64,000 bases of DNA from Nocardia colli (GCF_008704205.1 NZ_VXLC01000043.1:19691-83690), one strand, 5' to 3'; positions 1-8,616 are shown, counted from the stretch's first letter. Program-made: numbers and translations. Notes: generated by a model not told the origin, from the letters alone.

Positions 1-258
1 CGCGACCACCGCCTTGCCACCGTCGAGCAGTCGCTGGCTGACGCCGACGAGCAGTTCGACCAGCAGCGCTTCCTTGTTCGGGAAATGGCGGTAGACCGCG
101 GGCCCGCTGATGCCGACGGCCGCGCCGAGGTCGTCGAGACGCATGCCGAGGAAACCACGGTCGGCTATGAGCCGGGCACCGGCGTCGAGGAGTTGCTGCC
201 GTCGCTGCGCCTTCAGCTGTTCACGGCGGGTGAGCGTGACAGGGTCAGTGCTGGTCAC
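1..258 (-). CDS. TetR-family transcriptional regulator, N-terminal part (cut by window edge)
   Basis: Only the first 86 residues are in the window; the gene continues past position 1. The start is GTG at 258-256, preceded on the minus strand by a good ribosome binding site (AAAGGAG about 6 bases upstream). The visible part is a TetR helix-turn-helix: residues about 12-60 include an RREQ..A...GARLIADRG-type first helix and the recognition segment ISGPAVYRHFPNKEALL. It is divergent from the acyl-CoA carboxylase gene at 352, with two inverted repeats between them, so it is probably the local repressor of the leucine-degradation operon and of itself. A TetR gene sits beside the equivalent accD1-accA1 locus in Mycobacterium tuberculosis, which supports that role. 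The ligand is unknown, but an acyl-CoA intermediate is plausible. Confidence 0.9.
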   Translation of the reverse strand, partial: MTSTDPVTLTRREQLKAQRRQQLLDAGARLIADRGFLGMRLDDLGAAVGISGPAVYRHFPNKEALLVELLVGVSQRLLDGGKAVVA

Positions 259-289
259 ACGCGCTCCTTTCGCCCTACCTGGACATCTC

Positions 290-307
290 GGTTAACCAAG
301 ATTAACC
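290..307. promoter_or_regulatory. Operator-like inverted repeat 1 (GGTTAA-N6-TTAACC)
   Basis: A perfect 6-bp inverted repeat with a 6-base spacer lies in the 93-base gap between the divergent TetR gene and accD1. It also contains the palindrome GGTTAACC. The size and position fit a TetR-dimer site covering the divergent promoters. Binding itself is inferred. Confidence 0.6.
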
Positions 308-314
308 TGGATTC

Positions 315-334
315 CAGTTATCGGCGACTAACTG
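315..334. promoter_or_regulatory. Operator-like inverted repeat 2 (CAGTTA-N8-TAACTG)
   Basis: A second perfect 6-bp inverted repeat, with an 8-base spacer, starts 7 bases after the first and ends 17 bases before the accD1 start codon. Its half-site (GTTA) is related to that of the first repeat, so the two may form a double operator for the same regulator. Confidence 0.5.
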
Positions 335-351
335 ACCGACAGGACCAAGTC

Positions 352-1950
352 ATGACCGTTACCGAAGAGGCCGTCGACAACCGAGTCGCCCACAAGGCGC
401 TGGTGGACGACCTGAGTGCCCGGCTGGCCGCCGCAGCGCTCGGCGGGTCTGCGAAGGCCCGGGATCGCCACGTGGCGCGCGGCAAGTTGCTGCCCCGCCA
501 GCGGGTGGACCAGCTGCTCGACCCGGGCAGCCCATTCCTCGAACTCTCGCCACTGGCCGCGACCGGGATGTACGGCGACGAATCCCCCGGCGCCGGGATC
601 ATCACCGGGATCGGCCGGGTGTCCGGCCGTGAATGCGTGATCGTGGCCAACGACGCCACCGTCAAGGGCGGCACCTACTACCCGATGACAGTGAAGAAGC
701 ATCTGCGCGCGCAGGAGATCGCGCTACAGAATCAGCTCCCCTGCCTGTATCTCGTCGATTCCGGCGGCGCCTACCTGCCCGAGCAGGACGAGGTGTTCCC
801 CGATCGCGAGCACTTCGGGCGCATCTTCTACAACCAGGCGAATATGAGCGCCAAGGGAATTCCGCAGATCGCCGCGGTACTCGGCTCCTGCACCGCGGGC
901 GGCGCGTACGTGCCCGCGATGAGCGACGAGGCGGTGATCGTGCGCAATCAGGGCACCATCTTCCTCGGCGGGCCGCCACTGGTGAAGGCCGCGACCGGCG
1001 AGGTGGTCACCGCGGAAGACCTCGGCGGCGGCGAACTGCATTCGCGCACTTCGGGTGTCACCGACCATCTGGCCGAGGACGATCAGGACGCGCTGCGCAT
1101 CGTGCGCCGCATCGTGGCGACCCTCGGCCCGCGGCCGTCGGCCCCGTGGGCGGTGCTGCCGCCGGTGGCACCCGCGGCGCCCGAGTCCGAGCTGTACGAC
1201 GTGGTGCCGGTCGACCTGCGCACCCCATACGACGTCCGCGAGGTGATCGCTCGCCTGGTCGACGGTGATCCGGACGGGGACAGCACTTTCCACGAGTTCA
1301 AGGCCGAGTACGGCAAGACCCTGGTCACCGGCTTCGCGCACATCCACGGCCACCCGGTCGGCATCGTCGCCAACAACGGCGTGCTGTTCAGCGAATCCGC
1401 CATGAAGGGCGCGCATTTCATCGAGCTGTGCGACAAGCGCAAGATCCCGCTGCTGTTCTTGCAGAACATCACCGGCTTCATGGTCGGCCGCGACTACGAG
1501 GCGGGCGGCATCGCCAAGCACGGCGCGAAGATGGTCACCGCGGTGGCCTGCGCGCGGGTGCCGAAGCTGACCGTGGTGATCGGCGGATCCTATGGCGCGG
1601 GCAACTATTCGATGTGCGGGCGCGCGTATTCGCCGCGCTTCCTGTGGATGTGGCCGAATGCCAGGATCTCGGTGATGGGCGGCGAGCAGGCCGCCTCCGT
1701 CCTGTCGACGGTGCGCGGCGATCAGCTCGACAGCTCCGGGCAGCCGTGGTCGGCCGAGGACGAGGAGGCGTTCAAAGCGCCGATCCGCGACCAGTACGAG
1801 AGCCAGGGCAACCCCTACTATTCGACGGCCCGGCTCTGGGACGACGGCGTGATCGACCCCGCGGACACCAGAACCGTCCTCGGACTTGCCCTTTCGGTGT
1901 GCGCGCAAGCGCCGCTCGAACCCGTTTCCTACGGCGTCTTCCGGATGTGA
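352..1950 (+). CDS. accD1: Acyl-CoA carboxylase beta subunit (carboxyltransferase), AccD1-like; probable 3-methylcrotonyl-CoA carboxylase subunit
   Basis: A 532-residue biotin-dependent carboxyltransferase. It transfers CO2 from carboxybiotin on the alpha subunit to an acyl-CoA. ATG 352 was chosen because longer readings overlap the divergent TetR gene, and a weak AGGA site lies upstream. Both halves of the crotonase-like carboxyltransferase fold are present: the N-half has oxyanion-type glycine loops around SGGAYLPEQ and CTAGGAYVPAM, and the C-half has NITGFMVG and GGSYGAGNYSMCGRA. The length fits the MccB/AccD1 family. It is the first gene of the run, and accA1 begins right at its stop codon. 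The order accD1-accA1-acyl-CoA dehydrogenase-MaoC-CitE matches the mycobacterial leucine-degradation locus, so 3-methylcrotonyl-CoA is the best-supported substrate. Substrate choice is inferred from context. Confidence 0.93.
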   Translation: MTVTEEAVDNRVAHKALVDDLSARLAAAALGGSAKARDRHVARGKLLPRQRVDQLLDPGSPFLELSPLAATGMYGDESPGAGIITGIGRVSGRECVIVANDATVKGGTYYPMTVKKHLRAQEIALQNQLPCLYLVDSGGAYLPEQDEVFPDREHFGRIFYNQANMSAKGIPQIAAVLGSCTAGGAYVPAMSDEAVIVRNQGTIFLGGPPLVKAATGEVVTAEDLGGGELHSRTSGVTDHLAEDDQDALRIVRRIVATLGPRPSAPWAVLPPVAPAAPESELYDVVPVDLRTPYDVREVIARLVDGDPDGDSTFHEFKAEYGKTLVTGFAHIHGHPVGIVANNGVLFSESAMKGAHFIELCDKRKIPLLFLQNITGFMVGRDYEAGGIAKHGAKMVTAVACARVPKLTVVIGGSYGAGNYSMCGRAYSPRFLWMWPNARISVMGGEQAASVLSTVRGDQLDSSGQPWSAEDEEAFKAPIRDQYESQGNPYYSTARLWDDGVIDPADTRTVLGLALSVCAQAPLEPVSYGVFRM

Positions 1951-1955
1951 GTGCG

Positions 1956-3992
1956 ATGCTGAACAAATCTCATCCCGTCGGGTTCGACACCGTCCTCGTG
2001 GCCAACCGCGGCGAGATCGCGGTGCGGGTCATTCGCACGTTGCGCGCCATGGGCATTCGCTCGGTCGCGGTCTACAGCGATGCCGACGCCGACGCCAGGC
2101 ATGTGCACGAGGCCGACACGGCGGTGCGCCTCGGTCCGGCACCCGCGCGCGAAAGTTACCTCGCCATCGACAAAGTCGTGGACGCCGCGGTGCGCACCGG
2201 AGCTCAAGCGGTGCACCCCGGATACGGATTCCTCTCCGAGAACGCCGCTTTCGCCGCGGCGCTCGCGGACGCGAACATCGTCTTCCTCGGCCCGCCCGCC
2301 CGCGCGATCGAGGTCATGGGCGACAAGATCGCGGCGAAGAACACCGTCGCCGCCTTCAATGTCCCCGTCGTGCCCGGTATCGCCCGGCCCGGACTGACCG
2401 ACGCCGACCTGATCGAGGCCGCGCGCGAGGTCGGCTACCCGGTGCTGGTCAAGCCCTCCGCCGGCGGTGGCGGCAAGGGCATGCGGCTGGTCGAGGATCC
2501 GGCGCAGCTGCCGGAGGCCCTGCTCAGCGCGCGCCGCGAAGCCGCGTCCGCGTTCGGCGACGACACCCTGTTCCTGGAACGCTTCGTCACCCGCCCGCGG
2601 CACATCGAGGTGCAGGTGCTCGCCGACCAGTTCGGCAACGTGCTGCATCTCGGCGAACGCGAATGCAGCCTGCAACGCAGGCACCAGAAGGTGATCGAGG
2701 AAGCCCCGTCCCCGCTGCTCGACGCCGCGACCCGGGCCCGGATCGGCGCCGCCGCCTGCAACACCGCGCGCAGCGTCGACTACGTCGGCGCGGGCACGGT
2801 CGAGTTCATCGTCTCCGCCGACCGGCCGGACGAGTTCTTCTTCATGGAGATGAACACCCGACTACAGGTCGAACACCCGGTCACCGAGCTGGTCACCGGC
2901 GTCGACCTGGTGGAATGCCAGGTCCGGGTCGCGGCCGGGCAGAAGCTCGCGGTCGAGCAGGACGAGATCCGGATGATCGGCCACGCCATCGAGGCCCGGG
3001 TCTATGCCGAGGATCCCGGTCGCGGGTTCCTGCCCACCGGCGGCACGGTGCTCGATCTCGTGGAGCCCGAAGGCGTTGGCATCCGGGTGGATTCGGGCCT
3101 GCGCGTCGGCACGGTGGTCGGCAGCGACTACGACCCGATGCTGTCCAAGGTCATCACCCACGGCGCGGACCGGACCGCCGCGATCGCGAAACTCGATCGG
3201 GCACTGGCCGATACCGTGCTGCTCGGCGCGACCAGCAACATCGAGTTCCTGCGCTTCCTGCTCGCCGACCCGAATGTCGCGGCGGGACACCTGGATACCG
3301 GGCTGCTCGACCGCCGGGTCGCAGACTTCCACCCCGCCCCCGTGCACGACGAGCTGTTCCTGGCCGCCGCCACCTACCGCTGGCTGCGGCGCTGGCCGGC
3401 GACGCCGAGCGATCCCTGGCACGTCCCGTCCGGCTGGCGCATCGGCAACGCCGCGCCCACCTCGATCCGGCTGACCGGCGGCGACCGGACCGAGCACGTG
3501 TACCTGACCGGCACCCCCGCCGCCGCGACCGCGCGCATCGCCGAAGGCGAATCGACCTCGGTCACAGCGACTTTCGCCGGCAATCTGCTGACCTTGATCC
3601 TGGACGGCATCCGGCGCGAGTACCGGATCGCCGAATCCGACGGCCAGCTGTGGCTCGCCGGGCCCACCGGCATCGCCATGCTGCGCGAGGTCGCCGAGGC
3701 GAGCGTGCGTGGCGCCGCCGAACACGTCGGCGACGCCGAAATCAAAAGCCCCATGCCGGGTTCGGTGATCGCCGTGCAGGCCGACACCGGCACCCAGGTC
3801 GCCGCGGGCGCCCCGGTGGTCATCGTGGAGGCGATGAAGATGGAGCACTCGCTCACCGCGCCGATCGCCGGAACCGTGGAGATACTCGTGACGCCCGGCA
3901 CCCAGGTGCGCCTCGATCAAGTACTGGCCCGCATCGTCGCGGCACCCGCCGAAGACTCGAATACCGCCGAGCGAGAAGGAAACCCAGCATGA
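1956..3992 (+). CDS. accA1: Acyl-CoA carboxylase alpha subunit (biotin carboxylase + BCCP), AccA1-like
   Basis: A 678-residue protein that carboxylates its own biotin with ATP and bicarbonate and delivers the carboxyl group to the AccD1 subunit. The N-terminal biotin carboxylase domain (about residues 1-450) shows ANRGEIAVRV, the ATP-grasp glycine loop GGGGKGMR, and the EMNTRLQVEH segment. A linker domain follows. The C-terminal biotinyl domain has the biotinylation motif EAMKMEH at about residue 627. ATG 1956 starts 5 bases after the accD1 stop. An in-frame GTG at 1947 overlaps that stop (GTGA) and is an alternative start giving three more residues. The stop overlaps the next start (ATGA at 3989-3992), which indicates tight translational coupling. 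Length and architecture are typical of AccA1/MccA subunits. Confidence 0.93.
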   Translation: MLNKSHPVGFDTVLVANRGEIAVRVIRTLRAMGIRSVAVYSDADADARHVHEADTAVRLGPAPARESYLAIDKVVDAAVRTGAQAVHPGYGFLSENAAFAAALADANIVFLGPPARAIEVMGDKIAAKNTVAAFNVPVVPGIARPGLTDADLIEAAREVGYPVLVKPSAGGGGKGMRLVEDPAQLPEALLSARREAASAFGDDTLFLERFVTRPRHIEVQVLADQFGNVLHLGERECSLQRRHQKVIEEAPSPLLDAATRARIGAAACNTARSVDYVGAGTVEFIVSADRPDEFFFMEMNTRLQVEHPVTELVTGVDLVECQVRVAAGQKLAVEQDEIRMIGHAIEARVYAEDPGRGFLPTGGTVLDLVEPEGVGIRVDSGLRVGTVVGSDYDPMLSKVITHGADRTAAIAKLDRALADTVLLGATSNIEFLRFLLADPNVAAGHLDTGLLDRRVADFHPAPVHDELFLAAATYRWLRRWPATPSDPWHVPSGWRIGNAAPTSIRLTGGDRTEHVYLTGTPAAATARIAEGESTSVTATFAGNLLTLILDGIRREYRIAESDGQLWLAGPTGIAMLREVAEASVRGAAEHVGDAEIKSPMPGSVIAVQADTGTQVAAGAPVVIVEAMKMEHSLTAPIAGTVEILVTPGTQVRLDQVLARIVAAPAEDSNTAEREGNPA

Positions 3993-5149
3993 CCGACTTC
4001 CTGTCCACCGGCGCACTGCCGCAGGAGTACCGCGACCTCGCCATGACCGTGCGCGATTTCGCGCGGACGGTGGTCGCGCCGGTCGCCGCCGAACACGACG
4101 CGAAGCACACCTTCCCGTACGAGGTGGTCGCCGGCATGGCCGACATGGGCCTGTTCGGCCTGCCGTTCCCCGAGGAGTACGGCGGCATGGGCGGCGACTA
4201 CTTCGCGCTGTGCCTGGCCCTGGAAGAACTCGGCAAGATCGACCAGAGCGTGGCCATCACGCTGGAGGCCGGCGTCTCGCTCGGCGCGATGCCGATCTAC
4301 CGCTACGGCAACGACAAGCAGAAGCAAGAATGGTTGCCGCAGTTGACCAGCGGGCGTTCGCTGGCCGCGTTCGGGCTCACCGAACCCGGCGCGGGCAGCG
4401 ACGCGGGCGGGACCAAGACCACCGCGATCGCCGACAGCGGTGACTGGGTGATCAACGGCAGCAAGCAGTTCATCACCAACTCCGGCACCGACATCACCAC
4501 GCTGGTGACGGTGACGGCGGTGACCGGTCAGGCGGGCGGCAAGAAGGAGATCTCCACCATCCTGGTGCCCACCGACACCCCCGGTTTCGTCGCCGAACCC
4601 GCCTACAACAAGGTCGGCTGGAACGCCTCGGACACCCACCCGCTCAGCTTCACCGACGTCCGGGTGCCCGAGGAGAATCTGCTCGGCGAGCGCGGCCGCG
4701 GCTACGCCAACTTCCTGCGCATCCTGGACGAGGGCCGGATCGCCATCGCGGCGCTCGCGGTCGGCGCCGCGCAGGGCTGCGTCGACGAGAGCGTGCGCTA
4801 CGCCAAGGAGCGCGAGGCATTCGGCCAGGTCATCGGCCGCAATCAGGCCATCGCGTTCAAGATCGGCCGGATGGAGGCGCGGGCGCACACGGCCCGCACC
4901 GCCTACTATGACGCCGCAGCGCTGATGCTGGCCGGCAAGCCGTTCAAGAAGCAGGCGTCCATCGCCAAGCTGGTGGCCAGCGAGGCGGCCATGGACAACT
5001 CCCGCGACGCCACCCAGATCTTCGGCGGCTATGGCTTCATGAACGAATACCCGGTGGCCCGGCACTACCGGGACAGCAAGATCCTCGAAATCGGCGAGGG
5101 CACAACGGAGGTGCAGTTGATGCTGATCGGACGGGAGCTCGGGCTATGA
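3989..5149 (+). CDS. Acyl-CoA dehydrogenase (probable isovaleryl-CoA dehydrogenase, FadE19-like)
   Basis: A 386-residue flavin acyl-CoA dehydrogenase that introduces the alpha-beta double bond into a short or branched acyl-CoA. It shows the family signature segments AFGLTEPGAGSDAGG (FAD/substrate binding) and FGGYGFMNEYPVARHYRD. The Glu in the latter, about residue 353, is at the position of the usual catalytic base. The C-terminal EIGEGTTEVQ segment is also typical. The start is fixed by a GAAGGAAA ribosome binding site and by the ATGA overlap with accA1; the stop overlaps the next gene in the same way. In this operon the expected substrate is isovaleryl-CoA, feeding 3-methylcrotonyl-CoA to AccA1/AccD1. 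That substrate is inferred from gene order shared with mycobacterial fadE19. Confidence 0.92.
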   Translation: MTDFLSTGALPQEYRDLAMTVRDFARTVVAPVAAEHDAKHTFPYEVVAGMADMGLFGLPFPEEYGGMGGDYFALCLALEELGKIDQSVAITLEAGVSLGAMPIYRYGNDKQKQEWLPQLTSGRSLAAFGLTEPGAGSDAGGTKTTAIADSGDWVINGSKQFITNSGTDITTLVTVTAVTGQAGGKKEISTILVPTDTPGFVAEPAYNKVGWNASDTHPLSFTDVRVPEENLLGERGRGYANFLRILDEGRIAIAALAVGAAQGCVDESVRYAKEREAFGQVIGRNQAIAFKIGRMEARAHTARTAYYDAAALMLAGKPFKKQASIAKLVASEAAMDNSRDATQIFGGYGFMNEYPVARHYRDSKILEIGEGTTEVQLMLIGRELGL

Positions 5150-5646
5150 CCGACACCAACAGCTTGCGCCGGGTCGTGCAGACCGGCATGTGGTTCGAGG
5201 AGCTCGAGACCGGCGTGCTGTACGAGCACCGGCCGGGCCGCACCATGACCGAGACCGACAACGTGCTGTTCAGCACGCTGACCATGAATCCGCAGGGGCT
5301 GCACATCGATGCGGCCTACAGCGAGGCCCAGGAGCCGTTCCATCAGCGCCTGGTCAATTCGCTGTTCACCCTCGGCACCATGGTCGGCCTCGCGGTGGCG
5401 CACCTGACCCAGGGCACCACCGTCGCCAATCTCGGCTTCTCCGAGGTGAAGTTCCCCGCGCCGCTGTTCCACGGGGACACCGTCTACGCCGAGACCGAGG
5501 TGCTGGACAAGCGGGTGTCGAAGAGCAGGCCCGGCGAGGGCATCGTCACCTTCCGGCACACCGCGCGCAATCAGCACGGCGCCGTCGTCGCGGTCGCGGT
5601 GCGCAACGCGATGATCCGCCTGCGTCCCGAGTCCGGCCAGTCATGA
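5146..5646 (+). CDS. MaoC-family hot-dog-fold hydratase
   Basis: A 166-residue MaoC-like protein. The hydratase signature is visible as NPQGLHIDAAYSE around residues 44-56, with Asp and His in the order expected for (R)-specific enoyl-CoA hydratases. A hydrophobic helix follows (NSLFTLGTMVGLAV). It overlaps both neighbours by four bases (ATGA), so it is almost certainly co-translated with them. In the leucine pathway the missing step after the carboxylase is hydration of 3-methylglutaconyl-CoA to hydroxymethylglutaryl-CoA, and this is the only hydratase in the run. The assignment to that step is inferred; a general hydratase for other branched acyl-CoAs is possible. Confidence 0.88.
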   Translation: MTDTNSLRRVVQTGMWFEELETGVLYEHRPGRTMTETDNVLFSTLTMNPQGLHIDAAYSEAQEPFHQRLVNSLFTLGTMVGLAVAHLTQGTTVANLGFSEVKFPAPLFHGDTVYAETEVLDKRVSKSRPGEGIVTFRHTARNQHGAVVAVAVRNAMIRLRPESGQS

Positions 5647-6455
5647 CCTGGACGATGCCGGGGCCCGCGTGGTTGTTCTGCCCGGCGGATCGGCCGGAAC
5701 GCTACGAAAAGGCCGCCGCCGCAGCGGATGTGGTGATCCTCGACCTGGAGGACGGCGTCGCCGCCGGCGACAAGGCCGCCGCGCGCAAGGCGCTCGTCGA
5801 GACGCCGCTGGATCCCGAGACCACGTTCGTCCGGGTCAACGCGGCCGGTACCGACGAGCACGCTCTCGATCTGGCCGCGCTGGCCGACACCCGCTATCGG
5901 CGCGTCATGCTGCCGAAATGTGAATCGGCCGAACAGATCACGGCGCTGGCCGAGTACGAGGTGCTCGCGTTGATCGAATCCCCGCTCGGCGCGATCACGG
6001 TCGGCGATTCGATGACCGCAGGCAACGCGATCGGCGTGATGTGGGGTGCCGAAGACCTCGTCGCCGGGCTCGGCGGGCAGTCGAGCAGGCATGCCGACGG
6101 CAGCTATCGCGATGTGGCGCGGCATGTTCGGTCCACCTCGCTGCTCGCGGCCAAGGCGTACGGGAAGTTCGCGCTCGACTCGGTGTACCTCGATATCCGC
6201 GATCTCGACGGCCTGCGGGCCGAAGCACTGGACGCGGTCGCCGTCGGATTCGACGGCAAGGTGGCCATCCATCCCAGCCAGGTGGCGGTCATCCGCGCGG
6301 CCTACGCGCCGTCGGAGACCGAAATAGACTGGGCCCGAAGGGTACTCGACGAGGTACCCAAGCATCGTGGTGTGTTCGCCTTCGAGGGCCGCATGGTCGA
6401 CGCCCCCGTCCTGCGACATGCCGAGCAGATCGTGCGGCGCGCCGAGCGCGCCTGA
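5643..6455 (+). CDS. citE: CitE-like HpcH/HpaI aldolase-family protein (beta-hydroxyacyl-CoA lyase or thioesterase)
   Basis: A 270-residue TIM-barrel protein of the citrate-lyase beta-subunit family. Visible family motifs are LDLEDGVAAGDK (metal/substrate loop, about residues 32-43), the arginine-bearing TFVRVNAAGTDEHALDLAAL, ALIESPLGAI, and the C-terminal GKVAIHPSQV. There is no citrate lyase alpha or gamma gene nearby, so this is not a citrate fermentation enzyme. The equivalent position in Mycobacterium tuberculosis holds Rv2498c, a stand-alone CitE-like protein reported to act on beta-hydroxyacyl-CoA thioesters. Here it probably cleaves hydroxymethylglutaryl-CoA or a related thioester, since the run has no classical HMG-CoA lyase. 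The start codon overlaps the MaoC stop. Confidence 0.87.
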   Translation: MTWTMPGPAWLFCPADRPERYEKAAAAADVVILDLEDGVAAGDKAAARKALVETPLDPETTFVRVNAAGTDEHALDLAALADTRYRRVMLPKCESAEQITALAEYEVLALIESPLGAITVGDSMTAGNAIGVMWGAEDLVAGLGGQSSRHADGSYRDVARHVRSTSLLAAKAYGKFALDSVYLDIRDLDGLRAEALDAVAVGFDGKVAIHPSQVAVIRAAYAPSETEIDWARRVLDEVPKHRGVFAFEGRMVDAPVLRHAEQIVRRAERA

Positions 6456-6485
6456 CCACCAGTTCGAACAGCCAGGAGGAACGCG

Positions 6486-8438
6486 GTGCAACCACAGTGG
6501 GTGCCGACCGAGCAGGATATCGCCGACGCCAGGATCACCGACTTCGCGAAGTTCGTCGAGGGACGCACCGGCCTCGTCGCGCCCGACTACCACACGCTGT
6601 GGCAGTGGTCGGTCGATGAGCTCCCCGAATTCTGGCACGCGGTCTGGGACTACTTCGAGCTCGGCGAGGTCGCCGGCGAGGTGCTGGCCGACGCCGAAAT
6701 GCCGGGCGCGCAATGGTTCCCGGGCACGCGGCTGAACTACGTCGATCAGCTCATCCGCCAGTTCCGCAGCGACCGGCCCGCGATCATCGGGGTCACCGAG
6801 GACGCACCGCCGCGCGAGGTGTCCTGGGCCGAATTGATCGACGACACCGCGGCATTGGCCCGCACCCTGCGTGCGATGGGCGTGCAGGCGGGCGATCGGA
6901 TCGCCGGCTATCTGCCCAACATCCCGGAGACGGTCGTCGCGTTGCTCGCGACGGCCAGCATCGGCGCGGTCTGGAGCGCCTGCGGGCAGGACTACTCGGC
7001 CAAGGCCGCACTGGACCGGCTCGGTCAGCTCGAACCCACCGTGCTGATCACCGTGGACGGCTACCGATTCGGCGGCAAGGCGCACGACAAGCGGGACGAC
7101 ATCGCCGCGCTGCAAGCCGGACTGAGCACGCTGCGCGGCACGATCGCGGTCTCCCAGCTCGGCCTCGAGGTCTCGGACGCGACCGCCTGGACCGAGGCGA
7201 TCACCAACGACGAGGCCGCGCCCGCCGTGATCACCACGGAGCCGGTCGATTTCGATCATCCGCTGTGGATCGTGTTCTCCTCCGGCACCACCGGGCTGCC
7301 CAAGGGCATCGTGCACGGCCACGGCGGCGTGCTGCTGGAGCACCTCAAAGCCGTTGCGCTGCAATCCGATATCGGACCCGCCGACACCTTCTTCTGGTAC
7401 ACCAGCCCGAGCTGGATGATGTGGAACTTCCAGGTCTCCGGCCTGCTGACCGGCGCGACCATCGTCTGTTACGACGGCAGCCCGACCTACCCGGCCCCGG
7501 ATGCGTTGTGGCGCATCGCCGCCGAGACCAAGACCACCGTGCTCGGCACCAGCCCCGGGTACGTGCTGGCCTGCATGAAGGCGGGCGCCGTGCCGCGCAC
7601 CGAGCACGACCTGTCCGCGCTGCGCACCGTAGGCATCACCGGCGCGTCGCTGCCCACCTCGTCGGCACTGTGGCTGGGCGAGAACACCGGTGACCATGTC
7701 CAGGTCAACTCGCTCAGCGGCGGCACCGACGTGGTGTCGGCCTTCATGGGCGGCGCGCGCACGGTCCCGGCCTGGCCGGGCGAGCTGTCGGTCCGCTTCC
7801 TCGGCGCCGCGCTGGAGTCCTTCGACGGCACCGGGCAACCGGTCCGGGACGAGGTCGGCGAGCTCGTGCTCACCAAGCCGATGCCGTCCATGCCGGTGCG
7901 TTTCTGGCACGACGCCGACGGAAAGCGTTACCACGACGCCTATTTCGACATGTATCCCGGCGTGTGGCGGCACGGTGACTGGATCACCATCACCGACCGC
8001 AACTCCATCGTCGTGCACGGCCGTTCGGACTCCACGCTCAACCGGCACGGCATCCGGATGGGCAGCGCCGACATCTACCAGTCCGTCGAACGTCTCCCCG
8101 AGATCGCCGAGGCCCTGGTCATCGGCGCCGAACAGCCGGACGGCGGATATTGGATGCCGCTGTTCGTCGTGCTCGCGCCCGGCGCCGAACTCACCGACGA
8201 CCTGAAGACCCGGATCAACAGCACCATCCGCACCGAGGTTTCCCCGCGCCACGTCCCGGACGAGATCCTGCTCGCGCCCGGCATCCCGCACACCCGCACC
8301 GGCAAGAAGCTCGAGGTGCCGATCAAGAAGCTGTTCCAGGGCGCGGACGCGGCCCGGGTGGTCGAACGCAGCGCGGTCGACAACCCGGACCTGCTCGACT
8401 GGTACGCCACGCAGCGCCCCAACGGCGGCGGCGCGTAG
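6486..8438 (+). CDS. aacS: Acetoacetyl-CoA synthetase (acetoacetate-CoA ligase)
   Basis: A 650-residue ANL-superfamily acyl-CoA synthetase, the usual size for acetoacetyl-CoA synthetases. It shows the AMP-binding signature SSGTTGLPKGIVHG (about residues 264-277), the substrate-side segment SPSWMMWNFQ, and the C-terminal hinge and lysine region HTRTGKKLEVPIKK. The start is GTG 6486, 7 bases after a strong AGGAGG site. It follows citE by only 30 bases, so it probably belongs to the same transcript. It would use ATP and CoA to activate acetoacetate, the end product of leucine breakdown, to acetoacetyl-CoA for thiolysis. It is tail-to-tail with a small minus-strand gene, with a gap of one base. 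Confidence 0.92.
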   Translation: MQPQWVPTEQDIADARITDFAKFVEGRTGLVAPDYHTLWQWSVDELPEFWHAVWDYFELGEVAGEVLADAEMPGAQWFPGTRLNYVDQLIRQFRSDRPAIIGVTEDAPPREVSWAELIDDTAALARTLRAMGVQAGDRIAGYLPNIPETVVALLATASIGAVWSACGQDYSAKAALDRLGQLEPTVLITVDGYRFGGKAHDKRDDIAALQAGLSTLRGTIAVSQLGLEVSDATAWTEAITNDEAAPAVITTEPVDFDHPLWIVFSSGTTGLPKGIVHGHGGVLLEHLKAVALQSDIGPADTFFWYTSPSWMMWNFQVSGLLTGATIVCYDGSPTYPAPDALWRIAAETKTTVLGTSPGYVLACMKAGAVPRTEHDLSALRTVGITGASLPTSSALWLGENTGDHVQVNSLSGGTDVVSAFMGGARTVPAWPGELSVRFLGAALESFDGTGQPVRDEVGELVLTKPMPSMPVRFWHDADGKRYHDAYFDMYPGVWRHGDWITITDRNSIVVHGRSDSTLNRHGIRMGSADIYQSVERLPEIAEALVIGAEQPDGGYWMPLFVVLAPGAELTDDLKTRINSTIRTEVSPRHVPDEILLAPGIPHTRTGKKLEVPIKKLFQGADAARVVERSAVDNPDLLDWYATQRPNGGGA

Positions 8439-8439
8439 G

Positions 8440-8616
8440 TCACCGGTAGTAGGAATGCCCGCCCAGGGCGGCCGTGAAAATGGCTGCCCTGGCGGCACGC
8501 GCCTCGGCCAGATTGCGCTGTTCTTCGGGGGTGAGGCGGTACCGAGCCAGCGTGCGGCGAGCAGAGTGGACCAGCGCCGGCCACACCGGTAGCTCACGGG
8601 CGAATGCGAACGTCAT
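8440..8616 (-). CDS. Small conserved-looking basic protein, 58 residues, unknown function
   Basis: I do not recognise this protein. ATG 8616 has a very good ribosome binding site (GAAGGAG, 6 bases spacing), which is why it is called a gene. It is rich in Arg and Ala and is predicted to be largely helical, with a central segment ARRTLARYRLTPEEQRNLAEA. No membrane segment or signal peptide is seen. Its stop lies one base from the aacS stop on the other strand. It is transcribed away from the P450 region, and an inverted repeat lies upstream at 8748-8765. Confidence 0.6.
   Translation of the reverse strand: MTFAFARELPVWPALVHSARRTLARYRLTPEEQRNLAEARAARAAIFTAALGGHSYYR

Noticed and set aside
85..351. 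N-terminal extension of accD1 to position 85
   Set aside because: It would overlap the divergent TetR gene and its ribosome binding site. ATG 352 begins the conserved protein.
5643..6455. CitE as part of a citrate lyase complex
   Set aside because: No alpha subunit, acyl-carrier gamma subunit or ligase genes are nearby; the context is leucine breakdown.
5571..8597. Open frame of about 1008 residues on the minus strand opposite citE and aacS
   Set aside because: Composition is that of a shadow frame. Both plus-strand genes are complete with clear motifs.
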